A stretch of 64,000 nucleotides of DNA from positions 2,914,001 through 2,978,000 of the forward strand of contig JAGPYM010000002.1 in NCBI GenBank assembly GCA_020736575.1, given 5' to 3'. Below the pieces are notes generated by a model. That model worked only from the letters and a program-made list of their open reading frames with translations. It was not told the origin of the DNA and did no database searches. This document shows positions 35,030 to 46,772 of the stretch, piece after piece (position 1 is the first letter of the stretch; the number at the start of each line of letters is the position of its first letter). The position numbers and the translations under genes are program-made. This DNA comes from Thelonectria olida (taxonomy: Eukaryota; Ascomycota; Sordariomycetes; Hypocreales; Nectriaceae).

Positions 35030-37068
35030 ATGGCCGACCAAGCCACCGAGAAGGGAGAGGTCACTGTTCCTATTGTTGACGCGCAGGAAGCTTCCGCTGC
35101 TGAAACCAAGACTGCGGTCGAGGAAACAGCTCCCAAGGCCGACGCCGAGACCAGCGAAGACGTTAAGCCTGATGGTGGTATGTCCTTGAAACCCAAACAA
35201 TTCGCGCATCGCGCCCTGCCTTCTATTCCTGCCATCTTTTGCGAGTTGTTGTTTCGCGTGGCGATTGGCTATAGCGAATGGCGCGCTCTGTCCTGTGTTG
35301 AATTCGCGCTGACCACTTGCGATCCCAGAAACCGAAACTGCCGAAAACCCAGAGAAAACCGCCGAGAGCGCGACCGAAAAGCCCAGCGAAGATGAGGAGA
35401 AGCCCGCTACCGATGGCGGCGATGCTGAGAAGAAGGACACCTCTGAGGCCCCAGCTGCTGAGGAGGCCGCTGGCGAGAGCTCAGCTCCACCCGCTGAGAG
35501 TGAGACTGCGCCTGCTAGCGCCTCTGTTGAGACCCCAGCAAGCAAGAGCAAAGCCCGACGCAAGTCGACAGCTGGCGAATCGAAGGGCAAGGCTCTCAAC
35601 AGAAAGAACTCCAAGGCCCGACTCACTCATCTGAACGCGAAGCCTGGTGACCATTTCCTGGTCAAGCTCAAGGGATTCCCGGCGTGGCCCGCCATCATTT
35701 GCGACGAGTCCATGCTCCCCGCCGCTCTCGTGAACAGCCGTCCTGTCACCGCCGCTCGTCCCGATGGTACCTACGCTGAGGCCTACGCCGATGGTGGCAA
35801 GCGTGCCCATGATCGGAGCTTCGCTGTCATGTACTTGTGCACCAACGAATTGTGAGTTTGCTAGAAATTGACTTGCGAATGATTGCTAATGCAGGACATA
35901 GCGGATGGATCGCCAACACCGCTCTTACTGCGCTCTCTCCTGAGAAAGCTATGAGCACCATCACCGACAAGATGCGAAAGGACCTGAAAGAGGCATTCGA
36001 ACTCGCAGCCGAGAACAACCCGATCGAGCATTACAAGGACATCCTAAAGAGCTTCCAAGAGGAGCTGATTGCTCAAGAAGAGGCGAGGAGGGAAGCTGCT
36101 GCTACCCCCAAGAAGGCCAAGAAAGGCAAGGCCAAGGCGGTAGATGAAGACGTCGAGATGGACGATTTCGAAGTCGAAGTTGATGTTGAGGAGAAGCCGA
36201 AGTCGAAGAAGCGCAAGGCCGAAGAAGATGTTGGTGTAAGAACCCGGCGCCTTCCAACCATTAATTGAAGAGAATGCTAACACTTACCACTAGACACCCC
36301 AGCGGTCCGAGTCTGTTAAGAAGCCCAAGATTAAGCTTAATACGTCGACTCCCAAGGCGAATGGCACCCCCAAGACCAAGGACGAGTCGGTCACCAAGTC
36401 CAAGTCCAAGACGAAGAAGAGTGGCGATAAGAAGGCAGACGCGCCCAAGGAGTCGAAGCTGACACCCGAAGAGCGACGCAGTCGCAAGGAGGCAAGTGTC
36501 CTTGGTTCTCGTACCTGAAACAAAGACTAACAACAGTTATAGAAGGAAGTTTTGTATCTTCGACACAAGCTCCAGCGAGGACTCTTGACCCGAGATCAGG
36601 AACCTCAGGAAGCAGAGATGAAGCAGATGTCTGAGTACATTACCATGCTTGAGGACTGTCGCGAACTCGAAGTGTCCATCATTCGAGTCACCAAGATCAA
36701 CAAGGTCCTCAAGGCAATCTTGAAGTTGGAGTCTATTCCCCGCGAGGAGGAGTTTCACTTCAAGGACCGTTCCCAGGTGCTCCTGGACAAGTGGAATAAG
36801 TTGATGGCTAACGAGGCCGGCTCTGCTCCGGCTGCTACAAACGGTGTCAATGGGAAATCCGAGGAGAAGAAGGCAGAGGCCAATGGTGTCAAGGAGGGGA
36901 CTAAGAAGGAAGAGTCAGCCAAGGCTGAGCCAAAACCAGAGGTTGCTGAAGCCGAGGAGAAGCCCGCTTCCGATGAGGTATGATGCAGCTCTCAAAGATT
37001 CGTTGGAATTTCATCTAACCGAATCCAAGGCCGTCGCCCCCCCAGAGCCCGTTGAGGCTACTGCTTAA
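35030..37068 (+). CDS. PWWP-domain chromatin protein with a LEDGF/TFIIS-N-like helical domain
   Basis: Six exons (35030-35177, 35329-35851, 35902-36235, 36294-36491, 36543-36977, 37030-37068) give 558 residues. The first ~150 residues are Glu/Ala/Thr-rich and disordered. A PWWP domain follows (PGDHFLVKLKGFPAWPAII, ~154-265, completed by FGWIANTALTALS in exon 3). After Lys/Ser-rich linkers, residues ~402-490 (KEVLYLRHKLQRGLL, ITMLEDCRELEVSIIRVTK, INKVLKAILKLESIP) resemble the all-helical LEDGF integrase-binding/TFIIS N-terminal fold. PWWP domains bind methylated H3K36 nucleosomes. In yeasts a PWWP protein of related design (Pdp3) belongs to an H3 acetyltransferase complex, so a similar role is a reasonable inference. 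Intron 4 is GC-AG (AG|GCAAGT). The last exon is only 39 nt. Confidence 0.85.
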
Positions 37069-37692
37069 TCGTGCGGCTATCACAGACGTGTGACGGTGTC
37101 TTTTTGAGCTATGGGGATTTTAGATGCGAATGTTCTTCTCTCGGCGCAAGGGTTCTGGTTTTTATTTCATTTTTATGCCAAAAGTGACTTCACTAGCTCT
37201 TTGTGGTTTTGTATGATTACTCCGTCCAAGGCGGCGATTTAAGCAAGCGATGCCTGGTGAGGGTATCGCCAGTTCAGCGTGATGTTGGACTCGAACCACG
37301 CAAAGACGAGGGGGCAAACGGGCGGCTGGGCTGTACAAATGACGATTATGGGAGAGGCATTACACCAAAGCTAGTTGACTTGAAGATCACAACAGGGACG
37401 TCGGGGAGGAGTGCAATGGGTGCCTGGGAAGTCGGGGAGGCGTCTCGGGCTTGAGCAGGTTTGCATGGATTGCGGGTGGTTCAGATTGCGACTGATGGTT
37501 TCTCGAGTTTCTGGGTGCAGAAGAAGACTGCAGTTTCTGGAGATTATATAGTACACAAACGAGCTATGCATACTTAGATCAGATTTCTTGGGGTGTTGGG
37601 TCTACTCGTGAATTAATTATCCCTTTTCATGTTTCCTCCCTAATATCAGAGCCATGACCTTTTCACACGGTGCGCAAAGACAGTGCGCAAAA

Positions 37693-37718
37693 ACGCGTCC
37701 CAACTTGGAACGACGCGT
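37693..37718 (+). promoter_or_regulatory. Pair of MluI cell-cycle boxes upstream of orc3
   Basis: ACGCGT occurs at 37693-37698 and 37713-37718, 20 bp apart and 117-142 bp before the orc3 ATG. Clustered copies at this distance match MBF-controlled replication genes of yeasts. Binding is inferred. Confidence 0.6.
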
Positions 37719-37720
37719 TG

Positions 37721-37770
37721 ACCTCAACCTCAACCTCAACCTCGACTTCATCTTCATCTTCAATCAACTT
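37721..37770. repeat. CTCAAC / CTTCAT simple-sequence tract
   Basis: Hexanucleotide CCTCAA units grade into TCTTCA units, a pyrimidine-rich tract between the MluI boxes and the orc3 start, probably at the transcription start or leader. Confidence 0.8.
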
Positions 37771-37834
37771 CAACAGTGACTTGCCCATACAGGGGAGCTT
37801 CAAAACTTGTCGAAAATTCGTTAATAGCTCCGCA

Positions 37835-40283
37835 ATGGCTCGAGACGAAGGCAGTCAAGACGTTTACAAGCAAGAGGACCACCAGGTAGCTCACTGTGCC
37901 ACGACTTCTCGACCCTGTCCTTAGGCTAATCAAGTTGCTAGGTAGCATATGTCTTTGATCCTGACGGCAATGCATCTCACCAGGACCGAGCCCCCAAACG
38001 ACGCCGTGTGTCCAAGCAGGCTGCAGCTGCAGAAAAGGCTCTTGAAGATGCATCTGCATTTAGTTCATTGTTGAATGGCGCTGAGAAGCCTGAATTCGTC
38101 GAACTCAGGGAGAAGGCCTTCCAGGAGAGCTGGGCCAAGGTTGAGGAACGTATCAAGGTATGGGGTCCGGTCCTTTTCCCACACGAACAATTCTCACAGT
38201 AGTACTAGGGAATTTTGAGAAATTCAAACCAAGCCACTTTGGATCAAGTGAGCACCTTCGTGGAGCAGTCAAAAACATCATGGTGAGCAAGACAATGTGC
38301 CAGTCATGTGCAGAGCCCAACTAACGCTTTCCAAGCGTCGAACATGTTCCCTCAGCATTCGTCATCACGGGTCCCAACATTGCATCTCAAGACTTGCTTT
38401 TCGAACAATTATCGGAGACGCTTCAGCGGTCGACACCCAGCAAGTTTGTTCGGCTGCGGTCTTCCGAGTCGTCGACACTCAAGGCTACCTTGAAGAAGAT
38501 CATACGAGACGTTACAGCCAAGGCTTCTGGCGAAGAAGATGAGGACCTGCAAGTTGGAGACGGTCGAGAGGTGTGACCTTACTCTTTTGTCATTTGAATC
38601 CCGCCCATTGCTAATTATGAAAAGGGTCGAAGATATCTCGATTACGACCTCGAGGCACTGTACGCCTTCATCAAGCCGCAGGACTGCGAGCACGTATTCG
38701 TGGCCTTCCAAGACAGCGAGGGCTTTGATAGCAGTCTCCTCTCCGACTTGATCGTACTGTTCCAGTACGTCAAAGGCTTCCCCGAGACACTGTATGCGGT
38801 GCTGACTAGTTGCAGCTCTTGGCGACCTCGGATTCCATTCACGCTCCTCTTTGGCATTGCCACATCGGTGGAGCTCTTGCAGGCCCGCCTGTTGAAGTCT
38901 GCCTGTCAGCTCATTTATGGCGCGCAATTCGACGTCATTCAGACAGCCGCGGTTCTCGAGACTGTCTTGAAGACGAGCGTAGCCGCTGCCGATGTCCCGG
39001 TTCACATGGGACCGTTGCTGCTTCGCAGTATGTTGGACCGCCAACATGACCAAGTCTCAGGCATCCAGACGTTTGTCATGTCACTAAAGGTGAGGCTTTC
39101 ATCACTTGCCTACTTGGGGCTCGGCTGACGGTGCAGCTAGTATGCTTACATGTGCCACTTCTATGCAAATCCCCTCAGCGTGTTCGCCTCGGGCGATTGT
39201 GGACCACTTGACGCACTGCAGCCTGAACATATCGAGGCTATCCGAAACACGCCTTCGTTCCGCAATCACGTTGAACAGGCAGTTGAGAAGGGCACCACTG
39301 AGGATGTGAGTCTTGCTAAGTCTCTCATCAGTGACGACGAATTCTTAGTCACTGCTGTTCGGCATAATATCGAAAACCGAGAAGAAGCTACGAGCGACTT
39401 CTTACGCGCGCTGTTAATGGTTCGGGCGACGGGTACGTATGATGATGAGTTCTCCAGAGCCTATGTCGACGCAATGGAGGATGGAATCGCAGTCTCAGAA
39501 CAATCCGGCATTGTAGAATCTGTACGGAGGATGGACGCTGCTGAACTCACAGGCTTCCTTCGTCGGCTCATTTCGATCCTGGAAGAAGGCGATCGCGAGC
39601 TCGCACTTGGCCCAGCTATCCTCAGACCTAAACTGGCTGGATTACGAGACGGTCTCGCAAATATCTTGAGTGGCCTAGAGGCTCTTTCCGCCAAGGCCAA
39701 AGATCAGGACATGACACTGCGCAGCAAATACAGCGGGCATGGCAAGGTGATGCGAACCACGATCATCGCGCAACGAGTTCAATTGAGTCGAGACTCGGCT
39801 GCGCTGACCGAGGAGGACATGCAGTTCACGGCCATCCTGGATCAGATCACAGAGTTTTTGACTTTACATGTGCATGCGCCGAGCCTGGTGTCGAGCTTTC
39901 TTTCTGAGAGCTGGCTGTATGACTCTCGAACGCCGTCGAGAGACGTTTTCGTGCCGCGGCCACGAGCGACTCTGGAGCGCAGCCTGACACGACCGCACGA
40001 TTACCTCTCGTGCTCATGTTGCAAACCGGCAGATGAGGGCATTCAGTCCACGCTCCCAGCAACAGCGCTCCTGTACCGACTGTACGTGGAAACAGGCAAT
40101 CTCATCAACATGGCCGATCTCTGGTCGGCGTTTCTTGCCTTGACAGGGGAAAAAGATAAGGAAGCGGATGAGCGGAAGACTCTGGTCATGTTCTATCGTG
40201 GTCTGGCGGAGCTGAGAGCGCTCGGGTTCGTCAAGGCGAGCAAGAAGAAAACGGACCACATTGCCAAGCTGAAGTGGCTGTAA
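37835..40283 (+). CDS. orc3: Origin recognition complex subunit 3
   Basis: Seven exons (37835-37885, 37942-38157, 38209-38282, 38336-38570, 38625-38764, 38816-39089, 39141-40283) give 710 residues. All six introns are 51-56 nt. A basic nuclear-type signal (APKRRRVSK) lies near the N-terminus. The AAA+-like part contains AFVITGPNIASQDLLFEQL, where a classical Walker A is absent as in other Orc3 proteins, then HSWRPRIPFTLLFGIATSVEL and LKSACQLIYGAQFDV. The long C-terminal insertion and winged-helix part run from KYAYMCHFYANPLSVF to the end (ELRALGFVKASKKK). Orc3 sits between Orc2 and Orc5 in the six-subunit ring that marks origins and loads MCM. The first acceptor (TTGCTAG|GTAGC) has an alternative four bases downstream that breaks the frame. 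Confidence 0.9.
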
Positions 40284-41409
40284 GTGGAGGAGACGACGAG
40301 ACCTACTTGAGGCAAAGCATCGGCCATGTGAGGGTGCGAGAAAAAAGTGTCGTCACAACTGAGACATTTGGACATAACCGACGTGGCAGGGCGCGAGCGC
40401 GAGCGACGGCGCCAGCGCATCCAGGCGTTCAATCAAGCGAGACATGCAGAATCAAAATAGGCGCCGGGTGCGGCGACTTGCCACAAAGGACATCATGTGA
40501 AAGAAACGAGCAACAAGAAGCGCCGGGTCCATTGTCGTGTGAGAGCGGGAGAAAGGGCTTTGAGTCAATCACATTCCACAGCCAACGTGTCTCTCGCTCT
40601 CTTCTCCCCGCACGCACGACAACTAGGTAACTAGAGTCAAGCCTTCGCCCAAGGCCGTCTGTGGTGCTCGGGTCATTGTCTCACTATGACCATGCATCCA
40701 TCACCTTTGGCACCCTTCGGCACCACACACCAAAATAAACCCCGCGCCGCGTCCGTCCAAAGAGTTTCCGCCAGACACGAGGGGGCAACCAAGTTTTCCC
40801 TCAAAACGGCCTCTTTGCACACGCTACCCACAAAGACTGCCTTTCCCAGAGCAGTTCAAAGAGCGGCTTCGGTCGCAAACATGTTCGACTGGCTGTTCGC
40901 GATCCTGGCCGGCCGTCCGCTCTGAATACAAGAGGGCTGGGGGCTCCCGGGCTTCATTTGATGTGCTCACTCTTGTCTCATAGTAAAAAAGCATTTCCCT
41001 CGCCAGACCATCTATACCTTGTCGCCTGTCTTGTCGCTCATCCATCTTGAGTTCTTTGTTCGTTTCCACCCCTTCCTACTTCTGTGAGTCGTTTTTAGCA
41101 ACAAAGATCCAACCAGCGACACCTTACACACACGCACTCAACAAGCCAAGCAAGGATATATATCTAGACCCAAGTAGAGAAGGAACTTCTGAGCCCGCTC
41201 CTTTTCGACTCTCTCCAAGCCTTCTTTCCTTTTTATTGCCGTCTGTTATACGTACGAATACACACGACGTTGAAGACTTCCATCGCTCAAAGAAGAAATT
41301 ATCCAAACGTTCAGCCTCTTGGGGATTGCAAACTTCAAAGAGTCCCTGCCAATCACAAGAGACGCCGAATTACACGGCTACCTGCCTACAGCGCAATCCT
41401 TCAGTCACC
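40284..41409. promoter_or_regulatory. Intergenic region orc3 / small unknown gene
   Basis: These 1.1 kb include a long CT/CA-rich leader (about 41040-41400). The frame of the next gene stays open for 363 nt upstream of its first ATG but lacks an ATG there. No RNA gene is seen. Confidence 0.5.
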
Positions 41410-41862
41410 ATGATGCGCGGAGAGATTCCCTCGAGACACCGTCAGTCGTTCGTCCACAGGCGACTGGCGAAAAACCCCAGTCTTGCACGCAAATTGGAGC
41501 AGATGGCGCTTCCTCTCGCGCCCCTCGTCCAATTGACCACGGGCGCCATCCATCCGTCGTTCCCCACGACGGTACTCAACTTCTGGCTCCTCACCAACGA
41601 ACAACTCGAGTCTCTCGCCGTCTTCTACCACCAAAAGACGCCCTGCCAGTGGTCAACCCAGTACCCCTGCCCCATCACTTGGAGCTCCAACTTGCCCCTC
41701 GAGGAGAAGCGCCGCAAGATGGGCAAGTTTATCGGCCTGCGCGGCTGCGATTCACCCATCCTGCTCAGGTCGGAAGAGGAAATCTTGGCCGAGGCCCGGA
41801 GGGCGAGGCTCGCTGCCGATGAGGAGCTCTGGCGACGAAAGCAGAACCCCTGGCATTCTTAG
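41410..41862 (+). CDS. Unknown small basic protein
   Basis: A single exon encodes 150 residues from the first of two tandem ATGs. The protein is ordered-looking rather than low complexity: a basic start (RHRQSFVHRRLAKNPSLARK), a hydrophobic middle (FPTTVLNFWLLTNEQLESLA), a Cys-containing segment (PCQWSTQYPCPITW) and an acidic-basic helical tail (RSEEEILAEARRARLAADEE). There is no signal peptide. A long CT-rich leader suggests regular expression. I do not recognise a family and see no catalytic motif. The neighbours (orc3 upstream on the same strand, sec66 convergent) do not suggest a function. Confidence 0.7.
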   Translation: MMRGEIPSRHRQSFVHRRLAKNPSLARKLEQMALPLAPLVQLTTGAIHPSFPTTVLNFWLLTNEQLESLAVFYHQKTPCQWSTQYPCPITWSSNLPLEEKRRKMGKFIGLRGCDSPILLRSEEEILAEARRARLAADEELWRRKQNPWHS

Positions 41863-42410
41863 GTCCTAGACGTCGGGGATACGGACAAGGTTGAAGGAGC
41901 CTTGTTTTTTGGCAGTCGGCCGTGTTATTTGCGCTCTAGAACACAGCGTTAGCCTTTGCTCTTTAGATGGAGTTGAGCTGGGCCTGCATGGAGGAGTTTG
42001 GATGCATTATTTCGCTGTTAGGTTCACTTGGTTGGCGTATCTTGTTACATATGTTTTTTGTCATGTCCTCCACAGGCATACCAAGTGGTTTTTTAGGTGT
42101 TTGAAAAGGGGATAACATCAATAGACAAAGCCCATGACTACCTAAAAGTTTGTTTTCATGCCCGCAACGCCAGAGTGATGCCCTTGTGCCTCTGTCTCCC
42201 TTTAGTACATCGGCCAGTCCTCACCATAAACAAGTCTTGTTGTACAGAAAATGTGTCTCTGGACGCCAACGTTCCGCTTCGAATCTCGATGTTGACTTTT
42301 TCCGTTACACACGTTGTTGTATATATTATTATACCGTCTTCTTCTGTCCCAAGCGCGCTTCGATTTCTCCCGGTTCAATTCGCTGTATGTCGTCCTCTTT
42401 TTGTTCGTCT
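41863..42410. other. Convergent intergenic region
   Basis: These 548 bp lie between facing 3' ends. The stretch is T-rich with no supported feature. Confidence 0.55.
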
Positions 42411-43224
42411 TTACTTCTTGCCGCCCTTCTTCTTGCCCTTGGTCGCAGGAGTGTCAACTACCACGGCGTCGTCCTCGCTAACGCCCTTGGTAGAAGACTC
42501 TTGCTCAGAGCCATCAAGCTCCTTCATGAAGTCGGACTGGATCTGCCCGCGGCGCTTCTCCCACCACGCCTTCTCGGAGCTGGTTTGTGACAGGACGTCG
42601 TCGATTTGGGTGCGCAGGGCGGCGTTAGCCGTCATTTCGTGGGCGGACTGGAAAATCGTTTGGCCCCAGTTTGGAGCAAGAGCATTGGCCTGTGTTAAGC
42701 GCGGTCTACGTTAGCCAGGTCATTGTGCTCGAGCCGGGAAGCTGCATACTTCGGTGACAACGTCTCTGAGCTCGGCCTCCATGTCCTTCTCGGCGCGCTC
42801 GAATCGCTGCCAGAGGTCGTCGCCGACACTGCCCCTCTGGAGGAGCGTGCTGCACGCCTGCTTCGCGTTCTTGACCTGGATGAGACGGCGGATGTCCTCG
42901 ACGGCACGGCGCATCAGGGCGGCGCGGAGGACACTGTCGGGGACGGCGGAGGTCTTTTCGTCGCCGTCTTCGGGTTGTTGGTCAAGCAGAGAGAGGTAGA
43001 CGTTGCGCTGGAGGTGAGGGCCGAACCACGGGGCGAGGTTGGCGCTTTCGGCTGGAGGTTTCTTGTTAGCCAACTGGCACGAGGGGATGGGAGAGTGTTT
43101 GGGAGGGCGTACCGGCTTTTCGTTTTCGGTATACTCTGCTAAAGGTCATGAGAGCGCTGCCGAGCACAATCACGTAGGCCAAGGGAAGGACAAGGCCCTT
43201 CCAGTCAATGTCGAGCATACCCAT
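42411..43224 (-). CDS. sec66: Sec66/Sec71, subunit of the Sec62/63 ER translocation complex
   Basis: Three exons (43224-43113, 43051-42750, 42689-42411) with introns of 61 and 60 nt give 230 residues. A single N-terminal membrane helix (LVLPLAYVIVLGSALMTF) is followed by the basic stop-transfer segment RVYRKRKA. The cytosolic domain then begins (APWFGPHLQRNVYLSLL) and has the characteristic ALMRRAVEDIRRLI segment. The C-terminus has WWEKRRGQIQSDFMKEL and ends in a Lys/Gly tail (KGKKKGGKK). Sec66 works with Sec62, Sec63 and Sec72 in post-translational import of secretory proteins through the Sec61 channel. A second in-frame ATG two codons later (MLDIDW) could be the true start. The gene is divergent from npl4. 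Confidence 0.88.
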
Positions 43225-43891
43225 GGTTGTGAATAGGTGAAGAAGAAACAACGAAAGAGAATTAAATAGAATGCGGGATTGGTTTTCTTTGTGGATAGCG
43301 ACAGGTGTGGTATATTAATGCGCTGTAAGAAAGTTGCGAAGTGGCACTGCGTGTCAATTTACACGGTGGCCCTCCAATGTGACTTTGGGTTGCAACTTCG
43401 CTTCTGGCCAGATTACGGGTTGAATAGAAGTGTGGCGCATGAAGCAGCGACAGCTTTCCAATTTGTGGCGCATGCCTTTCGCGCCATCCCCATGTCGTCA
43501 AGGAGCTGTCATTCTAGGGAAATAGTTGTTCCGAGCCCAAGCGTTCTTCCAGGCACGCGCTGATGACGCTGTGTTCGCTGTTGGCTCATGGTCACCCGGT
43601 ACGTACCTGTAGCCTTCAAAGAGCTCCATGGCCACCATCCATCATTGTGAACATCGGGTGGATTCACTGAGCTTCCACGCCCCCAGAACTTTAAGCTCTG
43701 CTCTGTCATGGTCTCTTCTCTTCCACTGACAATAACATCTTTTTAACCTTCGCCTTCGCCCTCGCCCCGAGAGTCCTCGTCCTGCCGAACTGTTCCGCCC
43801 TCACTCCCCATCCTCGACTCCAAGTCCGCAACCCCGCCAAACCGCCATTCTTCGTCTCTTGATTCCGTGAGCCGTTCAGGACGTCGCCGCC
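43225..43891. promoter_or_regulatory. Divergent promoter sec66 / npl4
   Basis: 667 bp separate the start codons of two ER-linked genes. I found no clear unfolded-protein-response element by eye. Open frames on the minus strand at 43706-44035 overlap npl4 exon 1 and are shadows. Confidence 0.55.
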
Positions 43892-46032
43892 ATGTTGCTG
43901 CGTCTCCGAGGGCCCGACGGCATGGCCCGCCTGACTGTCGAACCGACAACTACGTTTGGGGACCTTGGAAGATCGGTATCGACCTATCATATCATGTCTA
44001 TACTGAGTGTACAATGCTGACCGGCGCCGATCCATGCAGCTTCTTGATCAACTTCCAAAGACAGTCGACCCCAAGACCATATCCCTCTCTAACGCTCCCA
44101 ACGGAGGAGACTCGAAGCGACTCGGTGATATTATTAACTTCAAGGTCGGCCAGATTGGTCTCAAGTACGTTTTCATATCTCAATCATCTTCACTTGGATA
44201 CTCACGCTTTCCGAGACACGGTGACCTCATCTTCCTCCAATACGAACACGCCGATGTTACCAATGGTGAAGCGCCCGCTGGTGCCTCGGCCAGGCTCAAC
44301 GGAAAGCCAGTGCTACCGACCGAAGACTTGCCCATCAACCCGAAGCCCGAGCGAATCGCCCGTCCCTGGGAGGTGGTGCGACAGTCCGCCCTCGACGACC
44401 GATTAGACCGACTTACCGGCAAGATCCCCCGAGGCCACGACCGAATGTGCCGTCATGGCCCCAAGGGCATGTGCGATTACTGCCAACCCCTCGACCCATT
44501 TGATGCAGGCTATCTCGCCGAGAAGAAGATCAAGTACCTGTCATTTCACTCGTACCTTCGAAAGATCAACGCTGCCACCAACAAACCCGAACTCGGAAGC
44601 TCATACATTCCTCCTCTGGTCGAGCCATACTACCGAGTAAGGCATGAATGCCCTTCGGGTCATCCAGCATGGCCTGAGGGTATTTGCACAAAGTGCCAGC
44701 CCAGCGCCATTACACTGCAGCCGCAGCAGTTCCGCATGGTCGATCACGTCGAATTCTCGTCTCCGGCTATCATCGACTCATTCATCGACACATGGCGAAA
44801 GACGGGCTCTCAGCGGTTAGGGTATCTTTACGGAAAGTACACGGAGTATACCGAGGTGCCCCTCGGAGTCAAGGCTGTGGTGGAAGCCATCTACGAGCCA
44901 CCTCAGATCGATGAAGCTGACGGTATCACAACGAATGCATGGGAGTCACAGAAGGAAGTCGATGTCATTGCAAAGCTCTGCGGGCTGGAGCCTGTTGGCG
45001 TAATCTGGACTGATCTGCTTGATGCTGGCAACGGAGACGGCTCTGTCGTTTGTAAGCGCCACGCCGACTCCTACTTCCTCTCGTCTCTTGAGATCTGCTA
45101 CTCGTCTAGACTACAAGCCCTCTATCCCAAGTCTTCCAAGTGGAGTGATACTGGCAGCTTTGGTTCCAACTTTGTCACCTGTATTGTCACCGGCAACGAC
45201 GCTGGTGAGATTTCCATCTCATCTTATCAGATGTCCAACGAGTCGGTCGAGATGGTTCGGGCTGATATCGTTGAACCATCTGCCGACCCCAACGTCATGC
45301 TTGTCCGCGAAGAAGAGGAAGACGATGGCTCCGTCAGTCGCACACGATACATCCCCGAGGTCTTTTACCGCAGGGTAAACGAGTATGGCGCCAACGTGCA
45401 AGAGAATGCCAAGCCATCTTTCCCCGTCGAATATCTCTTCGTGACACTAACCCACGGCTTCCCTGCCGATCCAAAGCCAATGTTCACCCAGCAAGGATTC
45501 CCCATCGAGAACCGTGAGTACCTCGGCGAGAGTCAGGAACACTCTGCCCTCGCCAAGGTCCTAAAGCTCAAGCCCGGCCAGAAGCCCGATGCCGGTGGCC
45601 AGGAAATGTCCAACTTCCACCTGCTCTGCTTCATCCACCAAATGGGAATTCTTTCCAAGGTATATTCCGAGACATACATCTCCTTGCCATTCGCCCTCCT
45701 GCTAGGTAAACTCATATAATAACGCCCTATAGGACGAAGAAGCTTTACTTTGCCGCGTGGCTAGCGAACACGACCTCTCTGACACGTTTCAGCTCCGCTC
45801 TACTGAGGGCTGGCAAAATCTTCAAGCCATCCTTCAATCGACTGGTGAGCGAATCCCCAAGCGTTCGCGAGAGAGCGACGAAGCTCCCGCGCTGTCTTTT
45901 CCCTCATCATCTTCATCTGCGTCTTGTCAAGTTCCTGGCGAATCGGGTGAGCCCCTTGCTAAGCGTTTTGCTGCCTTCAGGCTGAACGAGCGCCGTAAAC
46001 TTTCCGACCATTCGTCGCCCCAGTCACAGTGA
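43892..46032 (+). CDS. npl4: Npl4, ubiquitin-recognition cofactor of Cdc48
   Basis: Four exons (43892-43975, 44040-44164, 44216-45659, 45733-46032) give 650 residues. An N-terminal ubiquitin-like/UBX-like domain ([43 protein letters not shown]) precedes the Npl4 zinc fingers ([20 protein letters not shown] and [19 protein letters not shown]). The catalytically inactive MPN domain follows ([53 protein letters not shown]), then the C-terminal domain. With Ufd1 it recruits ubiquitinated substrates to Cdc48, including in ER-associated degradation. The last exon ends in a Ser-rich disordered tail after [13 protein letters not shown]. The last intron (45660-45732) contains an in-frame stop, so it must be removed to give the full protein. 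Confidence 0.92.
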
Positions 46033-46772
46033 ACAACACACGAAGGGATAACAGCAGCCAAGTGGGGGAGGAATATTCAACGACAGAAAGGGTGAAATTT
46101 CAGAGGGAGAGATCCGGGCTTGTTTTTTCGACGTGGGCAGTTTTTGTGTGTGTTCGCGAGAGCAATCACCATTTCAGCACGATAATCGCGTGCGTGACCG
46201 GGGCGGCGTTTTGGGGCAATGGAACTATTAAAATGGGGTATGGATGGGAGGCATATTTCGCTTTGACTTGCGCGTGGCTTGTAGAGATGGAGTGCGAACG
46301 AGTATCGACATGGCCATTATCGCATATATCTGAAGAACCCAGGCAGTAAGGGACGTTGTGGCCAACGAATAGGAGCGCAGATGATCTGCGAAATACAAGG
46401 ACATAATCCAAGACTTGAATTGAAGCCAACAAGGAATGATGTAAAAAGAAACTTTTTTTCTCGCGTTTCCGTACTCCGTCTACATACAAAGGGGGGAGGG
46501 GGGTTTCAAAATCAGACATCGACACATGTCGTAAGCAAAACATATCCAAACACATCCGGGAAGCAAAATCACACCATTTCCAGTCTCCTTCCCATATAAT
46601 CCCCCTCTCCCCTGTGTCCTCACAGGCTCACGAGGCCCATCTTCGTATCTATCCGCTCTTTAAACCATACTCGGCACAACACCGGGCTCCCTCCTATCTC
46701 AGGAGAGTGGTATCGGAAAGTTCCAGAAACAAAACGCCATTTCTCTTCCCGTAATCAGACGCCACGGGATGT
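46033..46772. other. Convergent intergenic region npl4 / cpa2
   Basis: These 740 bp hold two 3' flanks. No supported gene, and nothing repetitive beyond short T and G runs near 46450-46500. Confidence 0.55.

Larger units (their letters stand above)
37069..37834. promoter_or_regulatory. Intergenic region PWWP gene / orc3
   Basis: These 766 bp hold the PWWP 3' flank, the orc3 promoter with two ACGCGT boxes, and a CTCAAC-type simple repeat. There is no supported gene. Confidence 0.55.

Noticed and set aside
37287..37297. GGACTCGAACC, the complement of a tRNA T-loop (GGTTCGAGTCC)
   Set aside because: The flanking bases do not form a five-pair T stem, and no anticodon or acceptor stem can be found at the right distances on the minus strand.
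38409..39053. 214-codon minus-strand frame inside orc3
   Set aside because: It spans orc3 introns and exons without regard to structure and is opposite a supported coding frame.
41047..41409. Upstream extension of the 150-residue protein
   Set aside because: The frame is open but has no ATG before 41410, and the sequence is CT/CA-rich leader.
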